Part shown: one piece after another, positions 54,396-64,000 of the stretch
Layout of the letters: each line of letters begins with the position of its first letter
Position numbering within the stretch: position 1 is the stretch's first letter
NCBI RefSeq assembly: GCF_029784135.1
Contig: NC_073746.1
Span: forward strand, 184,765,983 to 184,829,982
DNA: 64,000 nt
From: Toxorhynchites rutilus septentrionalis
Lineage: Eukaryota > Arthropoda > Insecta > Diptera > Culicidae
Reading direction: 5' to 3'
The notes under the pieces: generated by a model
Told to the model about the DNA's origin: nothing
Databases searched by the model: none
What the model saw: the letters and a program-made list of their open reading frames with translations, nothing else
Made by a program: the position numbers and the translations under genes

Positions 54396-54880
54396 TAAGA
54401 TTTTATGCTTTTTGACGATGAAGTGTGAAGCGAAAATGATAAAGGATTTTCAAGTGGAGTGAAGAAACTTTTCAAATCGTAAAATATAAATGAAAATCAT
54501 TTTCTTCGTATGAAATATGGAGCTCTATGTAATAGAGTAACAGTATTTTCCACAAATGGTAAAAACATGATGAACTAAAAATGTATTTGATAGTAATTTT
54601 ATTATATAAATAATTATATAATTATATAAATATATAAAATTATATAAATAAGTGTTAGTAGGAATTTCAGAAAAAAATACAGAAAATTGATTAAATAAGA
54701 TTCAGTGATACGTGTCTTATGCATTCAAGTAACAGTAAGTAATAACTTTCATTCAAATTTTAAGAATTCAGAATTCAGATTAGAGAGTAAATTACCTCAC
54801 AAACAAAGATTTTAACACAAGATGTCGCACAGTATCCTAGACACCTCGAATGATAGTGTCCTTGCCCTATTACAGTATGG

Positions 54881-55327
54881 CAAGGCGCAAATTGAGACGC
54901 ATATAGCGCGAGTAACTTGGCGCGATATAGCGCCTGTTTTTGTGGCTAATGAAAACAGATAGAATGGCGCAAATTGGCCAGATGACGCGAGATGATGGAG
55001 CGCTCGTGAGACACGACTCGCGCGACGCTGTGGCTGAACCACAGTTTCTCGTGCTGGTCATGCCGGTTGTGGTAGTTGTATTGGTGAACAATCATATAGC
55101 GCCGTGGGTTTGACACTGTATGGCTGTACTGGACGGGTGATTGTGTTAGTAAATAAATATATCGCGCAACTCTGTGTTAATCAGTCATTGTATGCGAGTG
55201 GCATGTTATTTACACCAAACTGCGACTCAATATGCGCTCCACCACGCTACGTTTGTGGCACGTATGAGTCGTGTTGGTAGTCTCGTGTTCGCTTACGAGC
55301 GCTATACGCTTCTCAATTTGCGCCTAG
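54881..55327. mobile_element. GCGC-rich MITE
   Basis: Ends CAAGGCGCAAATTGAGACGC and, inward from the right, CTAGGCGCAAATTGAGAAGC, continuing with TATAGCGC. The inverted repeat is about 33 bp. The interior holds further GCGC/CGCG words and a second GGCGCAAATTGGCC near 54966. 447 bp, no ORF. TSD not identified. Confidence 0.75.
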
Positions 55328-55560
55328 CCTAATGATGGAACGAGATCAGAAAATCCGGATTTGCATCATTATTGCCCGTCATATCAATTTTGTCAACCTT
55401 AGGGTAAGGTGACATTGGCTCGGAGTACGCACGAAAATTCTCACCTTCTCAGCTATCTCACCTCAAATTGATAGTCTAGGTCTCTTTTGATAATAAAATT
55501 TGTCTTTGAGGCTGAAATTTTGCAAAATGAATTTGTCCGACTTTAAAAATAAGAAAGAGT

Positions 55561-55620
55561 CGGGAAAGACGGACACTTGGCGGGAAAGACGGACACCTGG
55601 GGTGGCAAAGATGACCACTA
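55561..55620. repeat. 20-bp tandem repeat (2 near-exact units plus a decayed third)
   Basis: CGGGAAAGACGGACACTTGG at 55561-55580 is repeated with one change at 55581-55600. GGTGGCAAAGATGACCACTA follows as a diverged third unit. Confidence 0.85.
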
Positions 55621-55826
55621 TCTGAAAATTCAAGTTCATGTATTGTACCAACAGATACAATAGTTATCCCAATGACATGAAAATGACGACACTACACATA
55701 TTAATTAAAAACTCTGCGGAAACAACTCTTATTTCTACAACGTGAAACATTAAAGTCAAACACATCGTAGTATCTGTTGAAGACACGGCACATCCTTCGC
55801 ATGGGCTCGTTAAATCCATAATTTGT

Positions 55827-57191
55827 TCACGAGGGATGGACGCATAAGAAAACATGAGAGCGTAAATTACGGCGGCGGATGTTTATGTTAAGACAGCTTA
55901 ACAGCGAAGTACAGTCGATGTTACCTTGAAGCTGGTCACCAATGAAGCATGCCATGGTGATGTTACGTCTCGCCTTAAGTGATTCCAAGTGTATTAACAT
56001 GCAACGACTTTTGTAGCTGGGCAAGTTGTGGACGTCATTCCAAGGAAGATGCCTCAGAGCGAAACGGATAAACTTTCGTTGGATTGCTTCGATGCGGTTC
56101 ACCTCGTTTTGGTAGTATGGGCACCACACTACAGCCGAATATTCCAGTATTGGTCGACTCAAAGAACAGTATATATCCTTGAGTTCTTTGGCGAAGCGGA
56201 ACATGAACCTGAGTTGAGATGAAGCTTTCGACACCACGTAGGCGTCGTGGTCCTTGAATGTAAGCTTGGAATCAAGTAGTAATCCAAAATCCTTGACCGT
56301 CGATTCCTGTTTCAAGCTTATCCCCGATAGAACATAGTTGTGTTGAATCAATGCACGTTGTCTACCGAATGAAATTATAGAGCATTTCGATGCATTGAGT
56401 GACATGCGGTTTAGTTGGCACCACTCGGCAAAAGCTTCTAATTGCAGCTGTAGAAAAACAGCATCGCTTGGTTTCCGTATCACGAGATACAACTTGAGGT
56501 CGTCGGCGTACGACGACTTGCGGCATATAAGAATGTAGTTGACGTCATTCATATACAGCAGAAACAGGAATGGCCCTAGATGGCTGCCTTGAGGAACGCC
56601 AGATGTCACGGGGAAGGAAGGAGCAACATAGTCCGCAATTTTGACAGACATGCTTCGACCAGTCAAATAAGAAGAAAGCCAAGCAAGCAGGTCGTTCTGA
56701 ACACCTAACCTGTCATACTTAGCCAAAGCAATGTCGTGATTCATTTTATCGAATGCTGCAGAGAGGTCTGTATATATAGCATCTAATTGATGGCCTTGCT
56801 CAATTTCACGGATGATGTAGGAAGTGAACTGTACTAAATTGGTCGTCGTTGAGCGCTTGGACATGAAACCATGCTGGTCCATCGAAATTCAGTGAGCGAA
56901 GTTTTGAACCAATTCTTCGAGAATAATTAGCTCGAGAAGTTTCGACGTAGCACTTAAAGCGGCTATTCCACGATAGCTCGATACAGTCCTTTTGCAACCC
57001 TTTTTGTGAATCGGAAAAACATAAGATTCCTTCCAGCAGGATGGGAAGTCACCCGACCTGAGGGAGAGATTGAAAGTATTGGCTAGAGGTGTTGCTAGAG
57101 CAATCAAGCAGCGTTTCAGAACCAAGGACGGAATACCTTCAGGACCGGAACCCCTCGAACTTTTCAGTTGACTCCCGGCTGAGATAACCAT
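55827..57191 (-). pseudogene. CR1-like ORF2: reverse transcriptase and C-terminus
   Basis: The first part, 57191-56892, has SGPEGIPSLVLKRC, CWKESYVFPIHKKGCK and YRGIAALSATSKLLE. An in-frame TGA at 56889-56891 follows. The same frame continues to 55827 with DQHGFMSKRSTTTNL, YTDLSAAFDKMNHDIA (motif A), SGVPQGSHLGPFLFLLYMND (motif B) and SSYADDLKLYL (motif C, YADD). The C-terminal RPILEYSAVVWCPYYQNEVN and FALRHLPWNDVHNLPSY follow. Apart from the single stop this 455-codon stretch is open, and catalytic Asp residues are present. Confidence 0.88.
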
Positions 57192-57894
57192 TTCTCTCGT
57201 AATAGCAAACGGTCCACTTGAGAAGGATGAGAAAGGAACGTTGCGAGATGCAGCTGCTACGTCCTGGCTGTTTGTTCGTTCGTTACTGAAAACGCTGCTG
57301 AACTGTTTACGAATTCTGCAACATCTGGAATGGTTGCAGCGTTCACTACACCGTTAGTCATGGTTGAGGGGAGCCCTGTTTCCTTCCTTTGACTATTCAC
57401 GTGTTGCCAAAACCTCTTAGGTTTGGGTTTCAGACGACGTTGGAGCTATCTTAGGTGCGCTTGATGTAGTTGATCGTTCAATCGTCTGTAGTCCGAATTA
57501 GCCTTGGAATAAAGCGTTTTCGTGGATTCAGTATGAAGTTTGGCATGTTCCCGAAGAGCTGCCCTTTTCCGTTTCTTCAAACGCTTATGCCTCGAGTTCG
57601 ACCATGCAGGTTTAAGAGGTACACGGTTAGTTCGCTTAGGTACAAATTGATCAATGGCATAGATTATGATGCACGATACCGTTCATGCCGCGTCGTTGAC
57701 GTCGCGATTGGCCAATTCTTCATCCCAATTAACGTTTGAGAGGAAATTGTTCATCTCGTCGAAGTTGGCTTTGTCGAAGTTGTAGTATATGCTCTCTGTC
57801 GTGTCTTTGTATTCACATTGTACGCAAATATCAATGCTGACCAGCAACGGGGGATGATGTATGCAACTTTTTACGAGCGAAGCAGGAGCTGGTA
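57192..57894 (-). pseudogene. CR1-like ORF2: linker between endonuclease and RT, decayed
   Basis: It must have joined the two open parts of ORF2 but is broken by frameshifts. Minus-strand pieces such as RLKPKPKRFWQHVN (around 57400-57440) are in keeping with the region before the RT. No separate gene is supported. Confidence 0.55.
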
Positions 57895-59148
57895 TTACGG
57901 AACAACTGGCACACTGGCAACACTCACAAAGCAGAGGTCAAGTATACGGTTGTTACGATTCATAACTCCGCTCTTTTGTCCGAGTCTTGAAGTGCGATAA
58001 GCATCCAACAGATTACGGGATGCGAGTCCAGTCGATGAGTTAGATGTAGGGAAATAAAAAGCATGGGTGTTCTGCTCCCATCTCACATCACTTAAGTTGA
58101 AATCTCCAAGGATTGTCAAACTGTCCTTCGCGCCCATAACAGAGATAATCCAGTCGAGCGACGACAAGTGCTTTTCGATAAGAGTATTGTCGTTTACACG
58201 ATCCGGAGGAATATACACCATACAGATGAAGAGCGTTGAGTCGACCGCTTCGATCGACACCCACAATTGCTCAACCGTCAGGCTTTCGGGAGGGGATAAT
58301 AACCGCGACTTATAGCGAGAACGAATAGCAAACAACACTCCGCCACCAGACCTTTTGTTGCTGTTGGAGGGTGATCGATCTTGTCGGAAAACGGCGTAAT
58401 TACTATCGAAGAGCTGGCTTGAAATAGTGTTGTCATTGAGCCATGTTTCAGTAAACGCGTAGATGTCGTGGCATCCGTCGCTGCACGCAGTCGCGTACTT
58501 CGCTAACGAGGTGTTAATTCCGCCAAGGTTTTGGTAATACAGGAGGACAGTTGAACCGTTGGAATCAGCGACGTTGGGAATAGAGATTCCGCCAATGACC
58601 TGTGGTATTCCGCTGCAATTCGACGAAGCATCAAGAGAAGGAGCGTCGTGAATAATAAGATACTTGCCTGTCAACACAGGCTGGAAAACCCTTTCACCAG
58701 CCTCGACCGCAGGGCCAGGACGACTTCGACTGCAGGAACCAGCAAATCGCTCGACTGGGTCGGGTGGATCCAGGGCTTCCAGAGCACAGTATACATTGCG
58801 TCCTGATGTATCCACAACCGCTTGCAGTGAGTTAGAATAACTGGGTTCAGCTGGGGAGGTTGAGGATCTTGTGTCGTCACAAGGGCGTTGACTGATTTCG
58901 AAAGCAACATGGCAAACCGATGGTCTATAGCTTAACGTGGAGCTGCAATTTTGAAAAGCATCAGGGGCAGAACAGTCACCAATACACGCGTACTTGCCTT
59001 GAAGTGCCGGCTGGGAGACCCCTTCCGAGCCTCCGTAAACAGGTCCAGGACGACTGAGACGGCAGCATGTATGGTATTGATACTTTGACGATGTTGATGG
59101 CACGACTGTTACGGGGTTAGAAGGGGTTCCCAAAGTGCTTTTTAGCAT
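57895..59148 (-). pseudogene. CR1-like ORF2: N-terminus and endonuclease
   Basis: The 417-aa frame has an unusual N-terminal 200 residues containing two related modules of about 38 aa (residues 32-69 and 142-179), both of the form SRPGP...GE-V-QP-L-GKY...D--NCS. The AP-endonuclease follows: LLYYQNLGGINTSLAK (Asn 207), IYAFTETWLND (Glu 234), RSGGGVLFAI, LTILGDFNLSDVRWE (Asp 349, Asn 351) and NRILDLCFV. The frame breaks before the SDH block. It nicks target DNA in retrotransposition. The start at 59148 is the first ATG in frame and may not be the true one. Confidence 0.8.
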
Positions 59149-59229
59149 GCGCCCTGGTGAAAATGATGCCGATGTTTCTAAGCAGCCCTGTCTAAGGGCT
59201 CCGTTATGACAGATGGATTCGGTGGTTTC

Positions 59230-60420
59230 TTGTTCGAGTGTGCCGATGAAGATAGCCTGACAACTTGCACCCCGTTTTTTGATCGATTCTCCTCGAATTC
59301 ACGAAAACGAACGTTCACTGGGCATGAGTTGGTAAAGAGAGAGCCTTTTCTCTGTGCCCGTCATCGATGCCTACTTTGAAGGATACGAACCGGAGCGAAT
59401 TGAGGTCTGTCCCTTTTGGAACCAATTTTATCACTTTCGGTGACACGTCCAGCAGCTCAAGGCACTCGCTGACTCGCTTGTGTGTTAAATAATGGAACAG
59501 CCGAGCTCGTTGAAGCCACCGCACGTTGGTTATAAATGTTGCTAGGCAGTGGTGACGCTGATGAAAATTATTAAATTCACGTCGAACGTCGTTGGCAGGT
59601 CTCTTGTCATACACGTTGGTTGTAACAAATGGCGGTGGCGCTGGTACAGGTGAGGTCTGCATAATTGAATCACAAATCAGTGTTGTAGTATCTTGTCTGG
59701 CAACGGCCGGACATATACTAGCAGGAGTCTTACCATTGACAGTTGATAAAATCGGCAGAACTGATTTATTGTTCTGGGTACTATGTGTGATGTTTTTTGC
59801 ACAAGAAGAAAATAGTCCAGGAGCTGAACTGGAAAGCTTTTTGTGTATAGAAGTAAAGCGGGCACCGGCAGGTGGATGTCTGCTGTTCAATGCGGGAAGG
59901 TCGGATTTACGTTGATCGATGTGTCGACAGAAGCCTCAGCCCTGATCCTCTTTCTAATCATGGAAGGTGCTAAATGAGCAGGAGAACTGCTGCTAGAACG
60001 AGCAGCGCTTGCCAGCGTTAACATTAGCAGGGCGATCGACGAGGAATGAATCAAACACTTTACTGAATTCAAGCTGCATGTTGTTAATTTCTTCCTCGAA
60101 ATTGCGCGAGTCATGTTGTACATTTGATCGTGGTCCGAGGTGATTACAGCAGCTGGAGCGTGGTAGATTTTGGCCGTATGCACGACAGAGGGAGCGGGTC
60201 GCATCGATCTGTGCATTGATTAGCCAGATGATGGAAGAGAGACGTTCGTTCATTTGAGATAACGCTAGCGAATGTTGGTCTACGGTAGCTTTGGAGTTGC
60301 GACAGTGTGCGCACATCCATTCTGCACCGGGACAATCTCGGATTATTTTGTACTGGTTGCCCGAGACTCCGGCGCACTTAAGATGGTATCTTATCGCATT
60401 TCCAGCATGCGATTCTGCTG
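59230..60420 (-). pseudogene. CR1-like ORF1 with PHD-type zinc finger, broken
   Basis: Pieces CWKCDK, RYHLKCAGVSGNQYK, IIRDCPGAEWMCAHCRNSK (60400-60280) form a Cys-X2-Cys ... His-X2-Cys ... Cys-X2-Cys finger as in PHD domains of CR1 ORF1; a frameshift lies inside it. A probable coiled-coil part follows (LALSQMNERLSSIIWLINAQ). The later frame 59890-59315 ends with VSECLELLDVSPKVIKLVPK and LRFVSFKVGIDDGHREKALS, and a shifted VFVNSRRIDQKTG, like the family's ORF1 C-terminus. It is the RNA-binding protein of the element and carries at least three frameshifts. Confidence 0.78.
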
Positions 60421-60850
60421 CTACGAGCAGATGCTGTAAAGCAAAGGTTCGCTTCGCATCTCTTTGCCATTCTCACGCAGCAAAAGACACCTTAGTTTTC
60501 TATAAAAGATCGCGTAACTTAGATGTGATGCGCCTACAGTTAGATGACCACCGAGCTTATTCGTGATTTATACCAAATGCAAGCTTTGTAGTATAAATCT
60601 TTCACAGCAGATGTCGCTTCGGACGAAAAATCGTCGTGGATAGTAGTACGCTTTTGTTGATTAGTAAAACCAAACCAAAACACAACACACGCGAAAAGTG
60701 ATACTATATCACAACGGCACTACGGTGCGATATGCAAAAACACAGATACAGCACAGGACCGATAGAGAAGCTTCGTAAGCTTATGGGCGAGAACAAAAGG
60801 GGTAAAAAACGTAAATAAACAGGACTGTAGAAAAAACAGAAGTCCACACA

Positions 60851-61695
60851 AAGCAGTGATGCCAGAGTAAGAGTACTTGATAAGTTTTGGTGGTCTTCAA
60901 ATAGGCTTTAAAATGGCAAAAAGGCTAGACTAAAATCACCTAAAAGGCTTGCAATTTGTATCATTTTTCCATGTCCAAAATAGCTTCCGGCATTCGGAAT
61001 GACAAATTCGGATTAAGTTTTAAAAACCACTCTGCTTATTCGTCCATGATATCTGGTTGCACTTGCAAACATATTTAGTGGGGATCTGTCAAACAAAGAA
61101 GGAGGAGATAATCAATTTGTTTCAAAAAGGAAATGTTCATCTTTGGTCGGTGGAGTGTGTTGTTTGTGGGTCAATAAAACAGTACATTCCGCGAATTACA
61201 TACGTTTATTAGCCTTTATTTGAAGTATACAAAAATTGATGTACACACGTTTCTCGAAGCGTTTCTATCGGAATGATGAAGATTGCGAAACAAAAAGAAA
61301 AAAGACGGCAAGCAGTGCTGCCAGAACGACAGTAACTACGGGCTATTGGAAAGCCATAGATAAACAGATCGCCTGCAGAGTGTCCGTATTACCCGACTTG
61401 ATTAGTATTTTGTAATATTTCTGGAGTAAAAATGATAAAACTTCACCGCTGATTCGATAAATTGGAAGAGAAGTGATGGTAAAACACTCATGTAGCGAAA
61501 AATACCCCAAAAAATTACTCGATAACAATGAGAACCTTATCTTCTGCAGACGAAAATTTACATCGAGCTGCTCTCTGTAGATTATTTTTTGTTTTTATTA
61601 ATGAATTTAACAGAGACCAGCTAAGTGTACAAAGTTAGTGTCACAGGTATTGATACACTGTATTACAAGTTTGTATATCATTGAAATTTGTTTGG
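60851..61695. other. no gene supported
   Basis: AT-rich spacer between the CR1-like 5' end and the RTE 5' UTR; short frames without motifs. Confidence 0.45.
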
Positions 61696-62124
61696 TTAGT
61701 TTGGTTGGTAAATGACTGGACTAAGCGTACCATCGGTACTTCGCGTACCTGCAGGCAAAAAATAGACCCCATTCGTGGTCTTTAGCTTCCTGTCCAGTAA
61801 CTCCTATCCCTAGCTCCCCGTGGTGCCGGCTGGGGTACGAATAACCATAGTGAAGATCGGGTAACCAACCCCGGTGGGATCTTGGTCGTATGCTGACAGG
61901 GAAGGGGGCCTATCCGAGCGTCTGTTCACCATGGAGGTGCGGCTCAAAACAGCGTCTGATCCCCATGTTAGGGGCGGGTGATCACTGTCTTCGTGCCAGC
62001 GGGAACTCTAAAAAGTGCTGTGCACGACGGTCCTCCGGCCATCCGTAAAAATACAACGCACAGGAAAATTCACAAAGAAATTCAAGACAGGACAATCGGA
62101 CTAGACCCACGCAAAGAACACGGA

Positions 62125-63025
62125 CTAGAGATTGGAAACTCGGAACATGGAACTGCAAGTCTCTCAATTTTCTTGCGAGTACCCGAATTCTTTCGGAAAT
62201 ATTGAGAGCCCGCAATTTCAACATCGTAGCGCTGCAGGAGGTGTGCTGGAAAGGTTCGATGGTGCGATCGTTCCATGGTGGGTATACCATTTATCAGAGC
62301 TGCGGCAACACAAACGAGCTGGGTACAGCTTTCATCCTGATGGGGGAGATGCAAAAACGGGTGATTGGTTGGTGGCCGATCAATGAAAGACTGTGCAGAT
62401 TGAGAATGAGAGACCACTTCTTCAATATCAGCATTATCAACGTCCACAGCCCCCATCTAGCTAGCACCGATGACGATAAAGAAGAATTCTACGCGCAGCT
62501 AGAGCGTGAATACGATCGCTGCCCAAAACACGACATTAAAATCGTCATCGGTGATTTGAACGCTCAGGTCGGCCAAGAGGAGGAGTTCAGACCGGTAATT
62601 GGTAGGTTCAGTGGCCATCAGCGAACCAACGAAAACGGCCTAAGATTTATCGACTTCGCTGCCTCCAAGAACATGGCCATACGTAGCACCTTCTTCCAGC
62701 ACAGCCTCCAATACCATTACACCTGGAGATCACCACAGCAAACAGAAACACAAATTGACCACGTTTTGATCGACGGTCAGCACTTCTCAGATATCATCGA
62801 CGTCAGAACCTATCGTGGCGCTAACATCGATTCAGACCACTACCTGGTGATGGTCAAACTGCGTTCTAAACTGTCAGTCGTCAATAACATAAGACACCAG
62901 CGCTCACCACGGTATCACCTACGACGACTACAGGAGCCGAACATTGCTGCAACATACTCGCAGCGTCTTGAAGCTGCGTTACCGGGGGTAGACGAACTGT
63001 TCCCCTCGATGAATGCTGGAACTCC
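62125..63025 (+). pseudogene. RTE endonuclease domain
   Basis: The frame carries KLGTWNCKSLNFLAS (catalytic Asn, about 62138-62180), ARNFNIVALQEVCWKG (Glu), VIGDLNAQVGQEEEF (Asp, Asn), TQIDHVLIDGQHF (Asp-His) and IDSDHYLVMVKLRSK (Asp-His). All catalytic blocks are present. The frame breaks at about 63024, where reading continues in another frame as LKSAISSTAETVIGNEQQ, so one base was lost or gained. It makes the first nick at the target for reverse transcription. The true start is upstream of the TTG at 62202, because WNCKSL is in the same frame. Confidence 0.88.
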
Positions 63026-64000
63026 TTAAAATCAGCAATTAGCAGCACAGCAGAGACCGTCATCGGGAATGAACAACAAGGACAACGGAACGAATGGTTT
63101 GAAGACGAGTGCCGAGCGCTCCTGAACGAGAAGGATGCAGCACGCGCAGCCATGCTGCAACGAGCGACTCGACAAAACGTGGAACGATACAAACTGAAGC
63201 GAAGGCAGCAAGCACATCTCTTTCGGGAAAAAAAGAGCCGCCTGGAAGAGAAAGAGTGTGAGGAGATGGAGCAGCTTTATCGTTCTCGAGAATCGCGGAA
63301 GTTTTTCAAGAAACTAGACGCCTCGCACAAAGGCTTTGTGCCGCGGGCCAAAATGTGCAGAAACAAGGAAGGAGGCATCTTAACGAACGAACGCGAGGTG
63401 ATCGAAAGGTGGAGGCAGCACTACGATGAACACCTGAACAGCGCGCAGACAGGAAACCAAGACGGCGTTGAGGAAGACTACACCGGTGCAATGAACAACG
63501 ACGACGTACCACCCCCGACGATGGGTGAAGTTAAGGAGGCCATTAATCAGCTCAAGAACCACAAAGCAGCTGGTAAGAATGGCCTCGTAGCGGAGCTCTT
63601 CAATGGAGGTCCGAGAAAACTTGTAGAGTGTATGCACCGGTTGATAGTCAGGATCTGGGACACAGAACAGCTACCGGAGGAGTGGAAGGACGGGGTAATC
63701 TGCCCCATCTATAAAAAAGGCGACAAGTTGGATTGTGGGAACTATCGTGCCATCACAATCCTGAATGGTGCCTACAACATTTTGTCTCAGATCCTCTTCC
63801 GCCGTCTATCGCCAAAAGTAAGTACATCTGTGGGAAGTTATCAGGCCGAATTCATGCCCGGTTGCTCGACGACGGACCAGATTTTTACACTGCGGCCGAT
63901 CCTCCAAAAGTGCCGCGAGTATCAGGTCCCTACACACCACATCAATCGACCGACGACAGCTATGGAAGATCATGGACGAACACGGCTTTCCCCGAAAGCT
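63026..64000 (+). pseudogene. RTE reverse transcriptase, N-terminal part, partial
   Basis: Open from 63026 to the junction: NEWFEDECRALLNEKDAARA, SRESRKFFKKLDASHKG, NHKAAGKNGLVAELFNGG, LPEEWKDGVICPIYKKGD, GNYRAITILNGAYNILSQIL, SYQAEFMPGCSTTDQIFTLR and LQKCREYQVPTHH. At about 63940 the frame changes and the next codons (RRQLWKIMDEHGFPRK in the shifted frame) show that the intervening F-DF-AAYD block, motif A with a catalytic Asp, is deleted. The rest is outside the window. The copy cannot encode an active polymerase. Confidence 0.85.

Larger units (their letters stand above)
55827..60850 (-). mobile_element. CR1-like LINE (minus strand), near full length
   Basis: Reading from about 60.8 kb leftwards: 5' UTR, ORF1 with a PHD-type zinc finger, ORF2 with endonuclease and reverse transcriptase, and a short 3' end near 55.8 kb. 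The PHD-like finger in ORF1 and the ORF2 motifs fit the CR1 group. Several frameshifts and one premature stop make it non-autonomous now. No target duplication was found. A 3' fragment of a related copy is at 43620-44640. Confidence 0.82.
61700..64000 (+). mobile_element. RTE-clade LINE (JAM1-like), cut by window edge
   Basis: A GC-richer 5' leader (61720-62130) with TACTTCGCGTACCTGCAGG and CCCATGTTAGGGGCGGGTGA leads into a single ORF with endonuclease and reverse transcriptase of the RTE clade, which in Aedes includes JAM1. The right part lies outside the window. Two lesions are visible inside, a frameshift near 63024 and a deletion near 63940. Confidence 0.85.

Noticed and set aside
61700..62200. 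Riboswitch or structured bacterial leader in the GC-rich region
   Set aside because: It is the 5' leader of an RTE retrotransposon; no riboswitch consensus is seen.

Overview
The window looks like the genome of an insect, most likely a culicine (Aedes-type) mosquito. The base composition is AT-rich, there is no operon-like gene packing, and almost all recognisable coding sequence is transposable-element (TE) protein of types common in mosquitoes: a JAM1-like RTE element, an I-clade element with an LADD reverse-transcriptase motif, Jockey and CR1-like LINEs, mariner/Tc1/DD41D transposases, Helitrons, and a tRNA-derived SINE ending in (GAA)n. No host protein-coding gene can be supported. The assignment is by family resemblance only; no database search was run.

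Layout. 0-1.5 kb: mariner relic and a DD34E Tc1 element. 2.7-5.7 kb: non-coding repeats, a SINE with target-site duplication (TSD), a long palindrome and a short inverted-repeat element. 7.7-9.1 kb: transposase N-terminal relic and a 0.6 kb foldback. 9.5-13.2 kb: decayed Jockey LINE. 14.9-16.0 kb: possible minus-strand 5' exon and promoter of a host gene. 16.3-17.2 kb: three tRNA-derived SINE families nested in one another. 17.3-20.7 kb: four DNA-transposase relics around a probable solo LTR. 21.1-22.4 kb: element flanked by TTAA. 24.9-25.5 kb: GC-rich, promoter-like. 26-32 kb: two head-to-tail Helitron copies carrying a SINE, an I-clade fragment and a foldback. 33.0-35.4 kb: Tc1 element containing a MITE and a hAT-type element. 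35.9-37.2 kb: MULE-like and pogo-like non-autonomous elements. 37.5-42.8 kb: I-clade retrotransposon (minus) with intact ORF1 and endonuclease. 44.7-46.0 kb: nearly complete DD41D transposon. 51.1-52.5 kb: hAT-type element with CCGGATA arrays, itself carrying a TTAA element. 54.9-55.3 kb: GCGC-rich inverted-repeat element. 55.8-60.8 kb: CR1-like LINE (minus). 61.7 kb to the end: RTE element, cut by the window edge.

How it fits together: this is a layered insertion record. Several nestings can be read from flanking duplications, for example SINE-2 and SINE-1 inside SINE-3, a MITE and a hAT element inside Tc1, and a SINE and an I element inside a Helitron. The only hints of host function are two promoter/5' UTR-like stretches on the minus strand, which would fit a window lying in the large introns of a gene whose exons are elsewhere. 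That is inference. I did not find a convincing new biological system. The most informative items are the nested TSD-bounded elements, the GC-rich cargo in the MULE-like element, the CCGGATA hAT termini and the Helitron tandem.
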